Positions 53,188 to 61,839 are shown, counted from the stretch's first letter. The stretch is DNA of 64,000 bases from CAWCLK01 sp963796225 (GCA_963796225.1 CAWCLK010000054.1:69960-133959); one strand, 5' to 3'. Notes: generated by a model not told the origin, from the sequence alone. Translations and numbers: made by a program.

Positions 53188-53360
53188 GGGTGGATCCTTG
53201 GTTGTGGTTTTGGGCCTCCGCCGGCGTCATCCGGATGGCGACCGACCCTCGGGCTCGCAGTCGCGAGGTCCCGGGGCACCGAGGTCGTCCGTCGGCACGG
53301 CGTGTGGAGTGTCGGACGTCTCGCACGGGGCAGTCTCGTGGCGAGACCGGGCGTGCGAGC

Positions 53361-53381
53361 GGCCCGCCGGTACAGCGGGCC
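53361..53381 (-). terminator. Hairpin between the M23-lipase gene and rpsB
   Basis: GGCCCGC and GCGGGCC (7 bp) around a 7-nt loop, 53 nt after the upstream gene's stop and just downstream of the predicted rpsB start point. It could end the upstream transcript or form the first rpsB leader stem. Confidence 0.45.
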
Positions 53382-53390
53382 GTGAACCGG

Positions 53391-53420
53391 AGGGTACCCG
53401 TCCCGGTCGGGGTCCGTCCA
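53391..53420 (-). promoter_or_regulatory. Predicted rpsB promoter
   Basis: Minus-strand TGGACG (53415-53420) and TACCCT (53391-53396) with an 18-nt spacer, close to the actinobacterial housekeeping consensus. It lies between the M23-lipase stop and rpsB, giving a leader near 197 nt. Confidence 0.55.
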
Positions 53421-53433
53421 CCGCCGGGGGACG

Positions 53434-54897
53434 TCAGGGGAACAGGAACTGGTCCAGCCCCGCGATGCCGGCCGCCAGGCCGTACTCGACGGCGGCGACC
53501 ATGCTGGCCCCGACGTCGGCCGCCGCGTCGGTCGCCAGCCCACCGAGGCCCCCACCCGGCAGCGGCTCGCCCGACAGCTGGGCCAGGAGCAGCTGCTCGG
53601 TGCGCGGGTCCTGGGTGACCAGGCTGTGGGCGTCGAGCAGGTCGGGTTCCAGCACCGAGCGGTGCGGGGCGGCGGGCAGCTCCGAGCGCGGTTCGTTGAC
53701 GACCGGGTCCAGGGCACTGCCCACCGTCAGCACGTCGGTTCCGGTGGCCAGCGGGCTGGACCAGGGGTCGTCGAGGTACCGCTGCCAGGCGGTTCGGACC
53801 GCGTCGACCACCGGCGAGGTGGTGCGCAGGTCGTCGAGCACGGGCATGCGGTCGTGCATGACGGGCCCCTCGGCGCCGGGCGGCGTCAGGCGATGGGCCT
53901 CGACGAGGTCGAACAGCGCCTGCCCGATGGGTCCGTCCCGGGCAAGGGCCACCGCGTTCGCGCTGTCCGTGCCTCCCAGCGGCGACGCGACGGTGACCAC
54001 GTTGCCGATGGGTGGGAGCGTCGGGTCAGCGGGGTCGTGCAGCACCAGCAGGTAGTACATCCCGACCAGTCCCCCGAGGCTGTGCCCGAGCAGGTCCACC
54101 GCCTGGCCGGGGTGCGCCGCGGCGTGGGCCCGCAGCTGCTCGCGCAGTGCCAGCGCCATGTCGTGCACGTTGCCCCAGGTGGCCTCGTGGTCGTAGGGCA
54201 CGGGCTGGCCGTCGGCGTCGACCCCGAGGTAGCTGAACTGCTCCCAGGCGTCCGGCCCGTAGCCCAGCGCGTCGAGCCGGAAGGGCACCTCCCCGGTGGC
54301 GCTGGTCAGGCCCGACAGCACCACCAGGTGGTTGGGCGACGGTGGGGTGCCCTCGACCAGCACGAGGCGTCGGTCCGGGCGCACCGGGGCGTCGGCGCGG
54401 ACCTCGCCCGCGCCCACGAGCGTGGCGACCATGTCCGGCGCACCGGCGACCAGCCCAGCGGGGTCGACGTAGCGGCCCTCGCGCCGCGCCCCGACGTGCA
54501 CCCGCCCCGACTGCCCGTGTGCGTCGCCCCGTGCCCTCCCGATGACGTCGGCCCGGGTCACGGCCGCGCCGAAGGGGGTCCCGGCTGGTACCTGCAGGGG
54601 TCCGTAGGAGGTCGTCACCCCGTCCGGGTGCAGGACGCTGGTCCAGGCGTCGCCGGCGACCTGTCCGCTCCAGACCACGACCCCGTCGGCCATCGGGTGG
54701 ATCGGGGTCCCGGCGTCGGCGGGCAGGTCCACACCGCGGTGCCCGGCGGCGTACCCACCCTCCCGCAGGTCGAACGGCGCGATCGGGGCGCCCGGCACGG
54801 GCCAGTCGTAGTCGAGCTCGCCCGCGTGGGCCGGCACCGGCACCGCCAGCACGGACCAGCACGCCACGACCACCACGAGCAGCGCCGTCCGCACCAT
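53434..54897 (-). CDS. Secreted fusion of LytM/M23-like domain and alpha/beta-hydrolase (lipase)
   Basis: 487 residues. Sec signal peptide (ALLVVVVACWSVLAVPVPAHA). Residues about 28-140 form an M23-like domain with GHRGVDLPADAGTPIHPMADG, keeping the first His/Asp pair, but the second His-x-His reads HVG, so peptidase activity is doubtful. Residues about 175-480 are a lipase-like alpha/beta hydrolase with VDLLGHSLGGLVGMYY, the GxSxG nucleophile elbow (Ser near 262), and a late His in LLDAHSLV. Such a fusion may dock on peptidoglycan and deacylate a lipid. ATG 54897 has AGGAGG at 3 nt. Preceded by a promoter element also found before yraN. Confidence 0.75.
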   Translation of the reverse strand: MVRTALLVVVVACWSVLAVPVPAHAGELDYDWPVPGAPIAPFDLREGGYAAGHRGVDLPADAGTPIHPMADGVVVWSGQVAGDAWTSVLHPDGVTTSYGPLQVPAGTPFGAAVTRADVIGRARGDAHGQSGRVHVGARREGRYVDPAGLVAGAPDMVATLVGAGEVRADAPVRPDRRLVLVEGTPPSPNHLVVLSGLTSATGEVPFRLDALGYGPDAWEQFSYLGVDADGQPVPYDHEATWGNVHDMALALREQLRAHAAAHPGQAVDLLGHSLGGLVGMYYLLVLHDPADPTLPPIGNVVTVASPLGGTDSANAVALARDGPIGQALFDLVEAHRLTPPGAEGPVMHDRMPVLDDLRTTSPVVDAVRTAWQRYLDDPWSSPLATGTDVLTVGSALDPVVNEPRSELPAAPHRSVLEPDLLDAHSLVTQDPRTEQLLLAQLSGEPLPGGGLGGLATDAAADVGASMVAAVEYGLAAGIAGLDQFLFP

Positions 54898-54939
54898 CGC
54901 CTCCTGCCCGGTCGGGCCCGGACGGCACCGACCGACCAC

Positions 54940-54995
54940 GACGCTACGAGCCCGGCCGTGGCGTCCGACCGGCGGATCCGCGCGCTGTGGACGAG
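54940..54995 (-). promoter_or_regulatory. 56-nt promoter/operator element, copy 1 (before M23-lipase gene)
   Basis: On the minus strand: CTCGTCCACAGC, then CGGATCC, CCGGTCGG, 18 nt, and TAGCGT (54941-54946) as -10. All blocks match the copy before yraN with identical spacing. The expected start point gives a leader of about 36 nt. Confidence 0.6.
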
Positions 54996-55002
54996 CGGGC
55001 GG

Positions 55003-55764
55003 CTACCCGGCGATGCGCTCCTGGAGCTTGGTGCGCAGCCGGAAGACGGCCTTGGTGTGGATCTGGCAGATGCGCGATTCGGTCACGCCGAGGATCCCGC
55101 CGATCTGCGCCAGCGTCATGCCCTCGAAGTAGTACAGGCCGAGGACGGTCTGTTCACGCTCGGACAGGCGGGTGATGGCGTCGCGCAGCAGGCGGCGCAT
55201 CTCGACGTCGTCGACGTGCTCCTCCGGGGAGACCATCGAGTCGTCGGTGATGGTGTCCTTGAGGGTGACCTTCTCGCCGTCGCCGACGTCGAAGGCGTCG
55301 TCGAGGGCCGCGATGGAGGTCATCGACACCGACGAGAGCATGTCGTCGAGCTCCTCGCCCGACACGCCGAGCTCCTCGGCGAGCTCCTCGTCGGTCGGCG
55401 CCCGGTGCAGCCGGTGCTCGAGCCGCTGCATGGCCTGCTCGATCTTGCGGGCCTTGCTGCGCACCGAGCGTGGGACCCAGTCGATCGAGCGCAGCTCGTC
55501 GAGGATGGCGCCCCGGATCCGCGTGATCGCGTAGGTCTCGAACTTGAAGCCCTTGTCGATGTCGAACTTCTCGATGGCGTCCATGAGCCCGAAGATGCCG
55601 TAGGACACGAGGTCGGCGTGCTCGACGTTGGAGGGCATGCCGACGCCGACACGACCCGCGACGTACTTGACCAGCGGCGAGTAGTGCAGGATCAGCTGCT
55701 CGCGTACCCCGGGGTCACCGGTCGCGCGGTACCGCTCCCAGAGCTCCCGCAGGTCCGGCTCCAC
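55003..55764 (-). CDS. whiG: RNA polymerase sigma factor, WhiG/FliA type
   Basis: 253 residues. Regions 2 (HADLVSYGIFGLMDAIEKFD, FETYAITRIRGAILDELRS), 3 (PTDEELAEELGVSGEEL) and 4 (LSEREQTVLGLYYFEGMTLAQIGGILGV, split) are complete. The sequence WVPRSVRSKARKIEQA between 2 and 3 is typical of WhiG/FliA. In sporulating actinomycetes WhiG triggers aerial differentiation; elsewhere it runs motility genes. No anti-sigma is adjacent. The second GTG (55764) is preferred over 55770 because GGAGG lies 5 nt before it. Located beside dprA as in Streptomyces. Confidence 0.9.
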   Translation of the reverse strand: MEPDLRELWERYRATGDPGVREQLILHYSPLVKYVAGRVGVGMPSNVEHADLVSYGIFGLMDAIEKFDIDKGFKFETYAITRIRGAILDELRSIDWVPRSVRSKARKIEQAMQRLEHRLHRAPTDEELAEELGVSGEELDDMLSSVSMTSIAALDDAFDVGDGEKVTLKDTITDDSMVSPEEHVDDVEMRRLLRDAITRLSEREQTVLGLYYFEGMTLAQIGGILGVTESRICQIHTKAVFRLRTKLQERIAG

Positions 55765-55854
55765 TGGCACCTCCCCTTCGCGCTCGCATCGGCGACACCA
55801 GCCGGAGCCTAACGCCCCGACCCGCCGGTTGACCGCGCAACCGGCGCCGGAGGC

Positions 55855-57012
55855 TCACGGCCGGCGGCGCAGGACCGCCCCGCTGGGGCCCTGTGCGACT
55901 TCGCCGGCGACTCGGGCGCGGGTCAGCGCAGCGAGCAGCGAGCCGGTCGGCATGCCGGCGTCGCGGGCCAGGGATTCGAGGTCGACGGGGCGCGGCCAGG
56001 CCGCGGCCAGGCACCGGCGGACCGGGTCGGGCAGCACCGACGGGAGCCCTCGCGCCCCGACCCCGACCCCGCTGTCGGGATCGGCGTCGCCTCGACCGGC
56101 CGCGTCCCGGTCGCCGGCGGTGGCCGGCGCCTCCCGGCCGAGCACGTCGAGCAGGTCCTGCGGGGCCGTGCACGGGACAGCGCCCTCCACGAGCAGCCGA
56201 TGCGGGGCGGCCGAACCGGGAGCACGGACGTCCCCGGGGACCGCCATGACGGTCGCGCCCCGTTCGCCGGCCTGGGTGGCGGTGATGAGCGAGCCGGACC
56301 GTGGGCCGCCCTCGACCACGACCACGACGTCGGCCAGGCCCGCCACGAGGCGGTTGCGGGCCCGGACCCGCGGGGCGCGGGGCGGCGTGGACGGCAGGCA
56401 CTCCGACAGCACCGCCCCGCCCGCCTCGACCACGCGCGCGAACAGGCCACCGGGGGCGGCGTGCGGCCGCGGGTAGGGCACGTCGTGGCCGCAGCCCAGC
56501 ACCACGCTGGTCCGTCCCGGGGGGTCGACCGCCGCGCCGTGGGCCGCCCCGTCGATGCCGACCGCCCCACCGGAGACCACGTGGACCCCCGCCTGCGCGG
56601 CGGACTCGGCGAGCCAGGCGGCCACGCCCCGCCCGTAGTCCGTGGCGGCCCGCGCCCCGACGATGGCGACCACCGGGGCGCTGTCCAGCCGGGTCACGTC
56701 GCCCCGCACGGCCACGAACGGGGGCGGGTCGGCGACCGTGCCGACCCGCCGCGGGCAACCGGGGTCGTCGAGCAACGCCACGCGGACGCCGTGGTCCGCC
56801 CACGCCACCGCGAGGCGGTCGTCGTCGGGGTCGGGCACCAGGCGCGGCCGTGCCACGGCGCGCAGCGCCTCGGCGGCGGGGCGCCCCGCGTCGAGCAGCT
56901 CGGCCACCCGCCGGCGCGTGGTCCCTTCGTCGGCTCGCATCGCGGCGACCAGGTCGGCGAGCAGCGCGGGATCGGTGCCCGGCGCGGCCACGTCCTGCCA
57001 CGGGGCGTTCAC
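55855..57012 (-). CDS. dprA: DNA-processing protein A
   Basis: 385 residues. Protects incoming single-stranded DNA and loads RecA in transformation. The Rossmann-like core has VAIVGARAATDYGRGVA, VVSGGAVGIDGAAHGAA, GRTSVVLGCGHDVPYPR, and EVVVVVEGGPRSGSLITA-type segment (DVVVVVEGGPRSGSLITATQ). A winged-helix C-terminal domain follows. GTG 57012 overlaps the comM stop (GTGA). Confidence 0.93.
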   Translation of the reverse strand: MNAPWQDVAAPGTDPALLADLVAAMRADEGTTRRRVAELLDAGRPAAEALRAVARPRLVPDPDDDRLAVAWADHGVRVALLDDPGCPRRVGTVADPPPFVAVRGDVTRLDSAPVVAIVGARAATDYGRGVAAWLAESAAQAGVHVVSGGAVGIDGAAHGAAVDPPGRTSVVLGCGHDVPYPRPHAAPGGLFARVVEAGGAVLSECLPSTPPRAPRVRARNRLVAGLADVVVVVEGGPRSGSLITATQAGERGATVMAVPGDVRAPGSAAPHRLLVEGAVPCTAPQDLLDVLGREAPATAGDRDAAGRGDADPDSGVGVGARGLPSVLPDPVRRCLAAAWPRPVDLESLARDAGMPTGSLLAALTRARVAGEVAQGPSGAVLRRRP

Positions 57013-58518
57013 GCCGCGCTCGCGTCGGCCGCCGGCGGCAGCCGGTAGGCCACGGCCTCGTCGATGGCGTCGTCGTCGACCACGTCCGCCCCGGCGAGGT
57101 CGGCCACGGTCCGGGCCACCCGCAGGCACCGGTCGAAGGCCCGGGCGGAGAGCCCGAGCCCGGCGAGCGCCCGGGCCAGGCGGCGCAGCGTGGCGGGCGG
57201 GGCCGTGGCGCGCAGGCGGGCCAGCGGGGCGTCGCGGTTGGGGACGGGGCCCTGGCGTTCGGCGGCCAGCGCCCGGGCGGCAGCAACACGAGCGGCCACC
57301 GTGGCGGTGGATTCGCCGTCGGCGCTGCCCACCATGATGTCGTGCGTGACCGGGGTCAGCTCGACCTGGACGTCGATGCGGTCCAGCAGGGGCCCCGACA
57401 GGCGTGCGCGGTAGCGCTCGACCTGGTCGGGGCGGCACCGGCAGCGTCGCGCCCCGCCGCACGGGCACGGGTTGGTGGCCGCGACCAGCTGGACCGTGGC
57501 CGGGTAGGCGACGGTGCCCTGCGCGCGGACGAGGACGACCCGTCCGGACTCGAGCGGCTCCCGGAGGGCGTCCAGCACCCACCGGGGCGTCTCGAGGAGC
57601 TCGTCGAGGAACAGGCACCCCCGGTGGGCCAGCGAGATCTCGCCCGGCCGCGCGAGGCCGGACCCGCCACCGACCAGCCCGGCGACCGAGGTCGTGTGGT
57701 GCGGGTCGCGGAACGGCGGCGTGAGGTCGAGGGGGTCGTCACCGGCGCGCATGCCGACCACCGAGCGCACGGCGGCGACCTCGAGCGCCTCGTCCGGCGT
57801 GAGGTGGGGCAGCAGCCCGGGCAGCCGCCGCGCGAGCATCGACTTGCCGCATCCCGGCGGCCCCACCATGAGCAGGTGGTGGGCCCCGGCCGCGGCGACC
57901 TCGAGCGCCCGACGGGCCAAGCGGCTGGCCGCGGACGTCGCAGAGGTCGGGCACGTCCGCGGTGACCAGGGCCGGCGGGACGTCGGCGGGGCGGGCCGCC
58001 TGGCGTCCTGCCAGCACCTCCACGGCCTCCCGCAGGCTGCCCACCCCGATCACCGTGACGTCGTCCACCAGCGAGGCCTCGGGGGCGACGTCGCGGGCGA
58101 CGACGACCTGCGGGACGCCGTGGTCGCGGGCAGCGGCCACGATGGGCAGCGTGCCGGGGGTGGCCCGCACGCTGCCGTCCAGGCCGAGCTCGCCGAGGGC
58201 GACCACGCCCTCGACGTCGGCCGGTGCCAGGTGGCCGGCCGCGACCATGACCGCCAGCGCGACCGGCAGGTCGAACCCGGACCCGACCTTGCGCAGGCTG
58301 CCCGGGGACAGGTTGACCACACGGCGGGCCTGCGGCAGCCCCAGCCCCGAGCGGTGGCACGCAGCCTGCAGCCGGTCGGCGGCCTCGCGGACGGCCGCGT
58401 CGGGCAGGCCCACGATCCGGGTGCCCGGCAGGCCGCCGGTCACCGCGGCCTCGACCCGGACGTAGCGGGCGTCCAGCCCGATGAGCGCGATCGCCCCGAC
58501 GTGGCCCTTCGCCCCCAT
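57009..58518 (-). CDS. comM: ComM/YifB family AAA+ protein
   Basis: About 502 residues. Branch-migration helicase related to Mg-chelatase. N-terminal Lon-like domain (LVVNLSPGSLRKVGSGFDLP in part), Walker A GPPGCGKS, Walker B CLFLDELLE, sensor TNPCPCGG with a zinc-like CxCx pair, and ISGPLLDRID-type arginine region (LSGPLLDRIDVQVE). The frame breaks at 57919-57920 where one extra A splits GQPL from ARRALEVAAAG. ATG 58518 overlaps the yraN stop (ATGA). Coupled to dprA. Confidence 0.92.
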
Positions 58519-58940
58519 CAGAACGCCCCCACGAGGTGGTCGATGCCGGGCGGGTCCTGGTCGAGCCGCACCGCCACCACGTCGAAACGGACCTGCCGGT
58601 AGGGCAGGTCGGCGCCGACCAGGAACGCGACGGCGAGCCGACGGATCCGCGCCTGCTTTCGTGGCGTCACGGCGGCCAGCGCCCCGCCGAAGCCGTCGCC
58701 CCGCCGGGTCTTGACCTCGACCACCACGACCAGGCGGGCGTCGTGGTCGAGGGCGACGACGTCGAGCTCGCCCCGCAGGTCGCCGTCCGCGATCCGCCAG
58801 TTGCGCGCGACGACCTCGAGGCCGTCGGCGGCCAGCGACCGGCAGGCGAGCTCCTCGCCGATCGCACCGGTGCGCTGGTGCGGGGCGGTCGGGGCCCGGG
58901 ACGAGCCGTGGACAGGGCGGTGCGGGGGTGTCGATGTCAT
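58518..58940 (-). CDS. yraN: YraN/UPF0102 family nuclease-fold protein
   Basis: 140 residues. TGAIGEELACRSL and GELDVVALDHDARLVVVVEVKTR match the YraN nuclease-like fold (the E-D-ExK pattern is present). Usually found between rnhB and comM. Start ATG 58940 sits about 6 nt from the predicted -10, so the mRNA may be leaderless; a 22-residue N-terminal tail precedes the conserved part. First gene of yraN-comM-dprA. Confidence 0.9.
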   Translation of the reverse strand: MTSTPPHRPVHGSSRAPTAPHQRTGAIGEELACRSLAADGLEVVARNWRIADGDLRGELDVVALDHDARLVVVVEVKTRRGDGFGGALAAVTPRKQARIRRLAVAFLVGADLPYRQVRFDVVAVRLDQDPPGIDHLVGAF

Positions 58941-58945
58941 GGCCC

Positions 58946-59001
58946 GACGCTACGAACGCCGGTCACCGTCCCGACCGGTGGATCCGGTGGCTGTGGACGA
59001 G
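58946..59001 (-). promoter_or_regulatory. 56-nt promoter/operator element, copy 2 (before yraN)
   Basis: Same blocks and spacing as 54940-54995: CTCGTCCACAGC, GGATCC, CCGGTCGG, 18 nt, TAGCGT (58947-58952). The predicted start point coincides with the yraN ATG. 36 of 56 bases agree with copy 1, in four blocks. Confidence 0.6.
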
Positions 59002-59017
59002 TGCGTGGCCCGGTGGG

Positions 59018-59137
59018 TCAGCCGATGACGCCGAGGGCCCAGAGGACGAGCCCGACCACCACGACGATGGCGATCACGAGCAGGCGGATGTCGCGGCTCT
59101 TGTCGTCGCGGTACCGGCGGGTCGCGTTGAACCCCAT
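59018..59137 (-). CDS. 39-aa single-helix membrane protein
   Basis: 39 residues: basic N-terminus (MGFNATRRYRDDKSRDIR) and one hydrophobic helix (LLVIAIVVVVGLVLWALGVIG in two parts, LLVIAIVVVVGLV and LWALGVIG). GGAGAG lies before the ATG, and only one base separates it from the stop of the DUF2469 gene (TGACATG), so the two are coupled. Small helix-only proteins at this place occur in other actinobacteria; function unknown. Confidence 0.6.
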   Translation of the reverse strand: MGFNATRRYRDDKSRDIRLLVIAIVVVVGLVLWALGVIG

Positions 59138-59138
59138 G

Positions 59139-59456
59139 TCAGCTCTCCATGAACGGCGGGAACTCGGCGTCCTCGTGCGCGAGCTCCTCGATGTTCACGT
59201 CGCGGAAGGTCAGCACGCGCACGTTCTTGATGAACCGGGCGGGGCGGTACATGTCCCACACCCAGGCGTCCTTGCAGAGCAGCTCGAACCAGGTGTCGCC
59301 GTGCTCGGCGTGCTCGATGACCTCGACCTCGTTGGTGAGGTAGAAGCGCCGCTCGGTCTCGACGACGTAGCGGTAGGTCCGCACGATGTCGCGGTACTCG
59401 CGGTACAGCGACAGCTCGAGCTGGGCCTCGTACTCGTCGATCTCGTCGGGTTCCAC
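59139..59456 (-). CDS. DUF2469 family protein
   Basis: 105 residues. ELSLYREYRDIVRTYRYVVE, ETERRFYLTNEVEV, DAWVWDMYRPARFIKNVRVL and FRDVNIEEL match DUF2469 (Rv2901c-like), a conserved actinobacterial protein of unknown role that always lies near rnhB. GTG 59456 starts right before the conserved part; the upstream reading frame is the antisense of rnhB. Confidence 0.92.
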   Translation of the reverse strand: MEPDEIDEYEAQLELSLYREYRDIVRTYRYVVETERRFYLTNEVEVIEHAEHGDTWFELLCKDAWVWDMYRPARFIKNVRVLTFRDVNIEELAHEDAEFPPFMES

Positions 59457-59534
59457 GTCGTCGCCCTCGCCCAGCGGTCCGGACCGCGCACGGTACCGGC
59501 AGGCCGGGCGACGACCGCTACGGTCGCGGTCGCG

Positions 59535-60258
59535 ATGGGACTGCCGGCGAGCAAGCGCAGGAACACGACGCGCACCGCGTCCGGGCGGGTGCGTCGGCTG
59601 CCCGACGTGCCCGGGATCACCCACGAGCAGCCCCACTGGGACGCAGGCCTGGTCGTGGCCGGTGTCGACGAGGTGGGGCGGGGCGCCTGGGCGGGGCCCG
59701 TGACCTACGCCGCCGTCGTCCTGCCCAGCGACCGGCGCATGTACAAGCTGCGGGACTCGAAGGTCCTGGACCCGCAGCGGCGCCAGGAGCTGCACGACCG
59801 GCTGTGGGACTTCGCCCTCGCCATCGGGATCGGGCACGCCAGCAACGAGGAGATCGACGAGCTCGGCATGTCCGACGCGATCCGGCGCGCGGCCCGACGG
59901 GCCGTCGACGCGCTGGAGGTCCGTCCCGACGTGGTGCTGCTCGACGGCAACTGGGACTTCCTCGCGGGCTACGGCACCCACAACGAGCGGATCGTCCACG
60001 GGGACGCCCACTCGGCCTCGATCGCCGCAGCCTCCATCGTGGCCAAGGTCACCCGCGACACGATGATGGCGGGCCACCACGAGCACCACCCCGTGTACGA
60101 CTTCGCGTCCAACAAGGGCTACCCCTCCCCGGGGCACCTCACCGCGCTGGACGAGCACGGTCCGTGCGTGCTGCACCGGCACTCGTGGGCGCCGATCGTG
60201 GCGCGCACACACGCCGACCCTCTTCGACGACACAGCCCGAGCATCGGACGAGGGCTGA
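59535..60258 (+). CDS. rnhB: Ribonuclease HII
   Basis: About 240 residues. Removes RNA from RNA-DNA hybrids. VAGVDEVGRGAWAGPV has the DEVGRG active site; LRDSKVL and the late Asp in DGNWDFL complete the set; SIAAASIVAKVTRD and YDFASNKGYPSPGH are diagnostic. The annotated frame runs on into the end of lepB; shifting by one base near 60206-60212 gives ...TPTLFDDTARASDEG and a stop at 60256-60258, 10 nt from lepB, which I prefer. TACGGT (59519-59524) may be the -10, giving a very short leader. Convergent with lepB. Confidence 0.82.
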
Positions 60259-60268
60259 CAGGCCGCGG

Positions 60269-61174
60269 TCACGCGACCAGCGGACGGTCCCGTCGGCGCG
60301 ACACGAAGCCGACGACCGGCAGCGCCCCGAGGGGCGCGGCCCCGACCGGGTCGGTGCCGTCCTCGTCGGGCGCGGGGATGTCGGGGTAGTCGGTGCCCTC
60401 GATGCCGCCGAAGCGGTCGAAGGGCCAGATCTTGAGCACGGCCCGCCCGACGATGTTGTCGAGGTCGACGGTGCCCAGCGAGGACCGCGAGTCGGCCGAG
60501 TTGCCGCGGTTGTCGCCCATGACGAACAGCTCGCCCTCGGGCACGGTGTACTCGCCGTCGTCCTGGTCGAGCCGCGCGTAGGGCTCGTCGAGGGGGACGC
60601 CGTTGACGCTGACCTGCCCGTCCTCGAGCACCACCGTGTCACCCGGCAGGCCGATGACGCGCTTGACCAGGTCGCGGGCGTCGACGGGGACGACGCCGAG
60701 GAACTGGCCCACGCCCCGCACCGCCCGCTGCACGCCGCTCTCGGTCGCGGCGGGGAAGCCCTCGTCCCCGGCGAAGACGACGACGTCGCCGCGGTTGGGG
60801 CCGTGGAAGAGGTAGGAGATCTTCTCGACGACGATGCGGTCGTCGACCTGCAGCGTCGGGACCATCGACTCGGACGGGATGAAGAACACCTGCACGACGA
60901 AGGTGCGCAGCAGGAACGCGAGCCCGAACGCGATCAGCAGCAGGACGGGCAGCTCCTTGAGGAAGGAGGCCAGCGAGTCGTCGTCGCCGCCCCCGCCCTT
61001 GCGGTCACGCGACCGGCCGCGAGCGGATTCCTGCGCGTGCCGGCTGAGCTCGAGGGCCTGCTCGGAGGCCGTGCGGCCGTCGTCCGTCCGGGCGTCGGGC
61101 GTCGGGCGCGCGTCCGGGTCCTGGCCACCGACCCATGGCCGCGATGACGGCGGCTGGTCGGGGCGCTCGGACAC
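60269..61174 (-). CDS. lepB: Signal peptidase I
   Basis: 301 residues. An unusually long cytoplasmic N-terminus (about 70 residues, charged, Asp/Gly-rich) precedes one helix (LKELPVLLLIAFGLAFLLRTF in part). Catalytic serine in FIPSESMVPTL (near 103), lysine in LVKRVIGLPGD, and the GDNRGNSADSR box are all present. GTG 61174 has GGAG at 7 nt. Releases Sec/Tat exported proteins. Same strand and order as rplS-lepB-rnhB in actinobacteria. Confidence 0.93.
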   Translation of the reverse strand: MSERPDQPPSSRPWVGGQDPDARPTPDARTDDGRTASEQALELSRHAQESARGRSRDRKGGGGDDDSLASFLKELPVLLLIAFGLAFLLRTFVVQVFFIPSESMVPTLQVDDRIVVEKISYLFHGPNRGDVVVFAGDEGFPAATESGVQRAVRGVGQFLGVVPVDARDLVKRVIGLPGDTVVLEDGQVSVNGVPLDEPYARLDQDDGEYTVPEGELFVMGDNRGNSADSRSSLGTVDLDNIVGRAVLKIWPFDRFGGIEGTDYPDIPAPDEDGTDPVGAAPLGALPVVGFVSRRRDRPLVA

Positions 61175-61268
61175 CGTGGGCTCCTGCGGGACGAATGCGG
61201 CGGCCGTTGCCGCCTGACGAGGCTCGAGGGTGCCACGTCGGGCACCCCCGGGCATGCAGCGACGTCGG

Positions 61269-61625
61269 TCAGCCGGCGGCGACCTCGCGCTTCTCCTTGA
61301 TGCGGGCCTTCTTGCCCACGCGGTCGCGCAGGTAGTACAGCTTGGCGCGCCGCACCTTGCCGCGGCGGGTCAGCTCGACCTGCTCGATGACGGGGCTGTG
61401 GACCGGGAAGGTCCGCTCGACGCCGACGCCGAACGACACCTTGCGCACCGTGAAGGTCTCGCGCAGGCCCCCGCCCTGGCGACGGATCACGACGCCCTCG
61501 AAGACCTGGATGCGGGAGCGGGTGCCCTCGATGACCTTGACGTGCACCTTGACGGTGTCGCCCGGGCGGAAGTCGGGGATGTCGTCGCGCAGGCGCGACT
61601 TCTCGACGAGGTCGACCTTGTTCAT
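61269..61625 (-). CDS. rplS: 50S ribosomal protein L19
   Basis: 118 residues. DIPDFRPGDTVKVHVKVIEG and RVGKKARIKEKR with the FPVHSPVIEQVELTRRGKVRRAKLYYLR core (quoted in part) are diagnostic. ATG 61625 is used. It follows trmD after a 214-nt leader. Confidence 0.96.
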   Translation of the reverse strand: MNKVDLVEKSRLRDDIPDFRPGDTVKVHVKVIEGTRSRIQVFEGVVIRRQGGGLRETFTVRKVSFGVGVERTFPVHSPVIEQVELTRRGKVRRAKLYYLRDRVGKKARIKEKREVAAG

Positions 61626-61839
61626 GGCGGGGCCTTCGTGGACCGTGGGGCGCGACCGGGCCCGGTCGCGAACGAGTTTCTTCAGGCGGCCAGCTCACGC
61701 GCCACGTGTCTGCTCCGTTCGCGCGCATCGGCACGAGGAGGCCGGGCGGAGGAGCGACGAGATGCGTGTGCGCGTGCGCGCCGCAGGTGTGCGGACGGAG
61801 GATACGGCCGAGGCGCCCGGCGGGCAACCGGCGGCCCAC
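61626..61839 (-). promoter_or_regulatory. Leader between trmD and rplS
   Basis: No gene. Contains a perfect 20-bp palindrome CGCGACCGGG/CCCGGTCGCG at 61651-61670, 25 nt before the rplS start, plus a mildly A-rich patch at its left. It may be a terminator of the rpsP-trmD transcript or an rplS leader stem. Confidence 0.5.
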
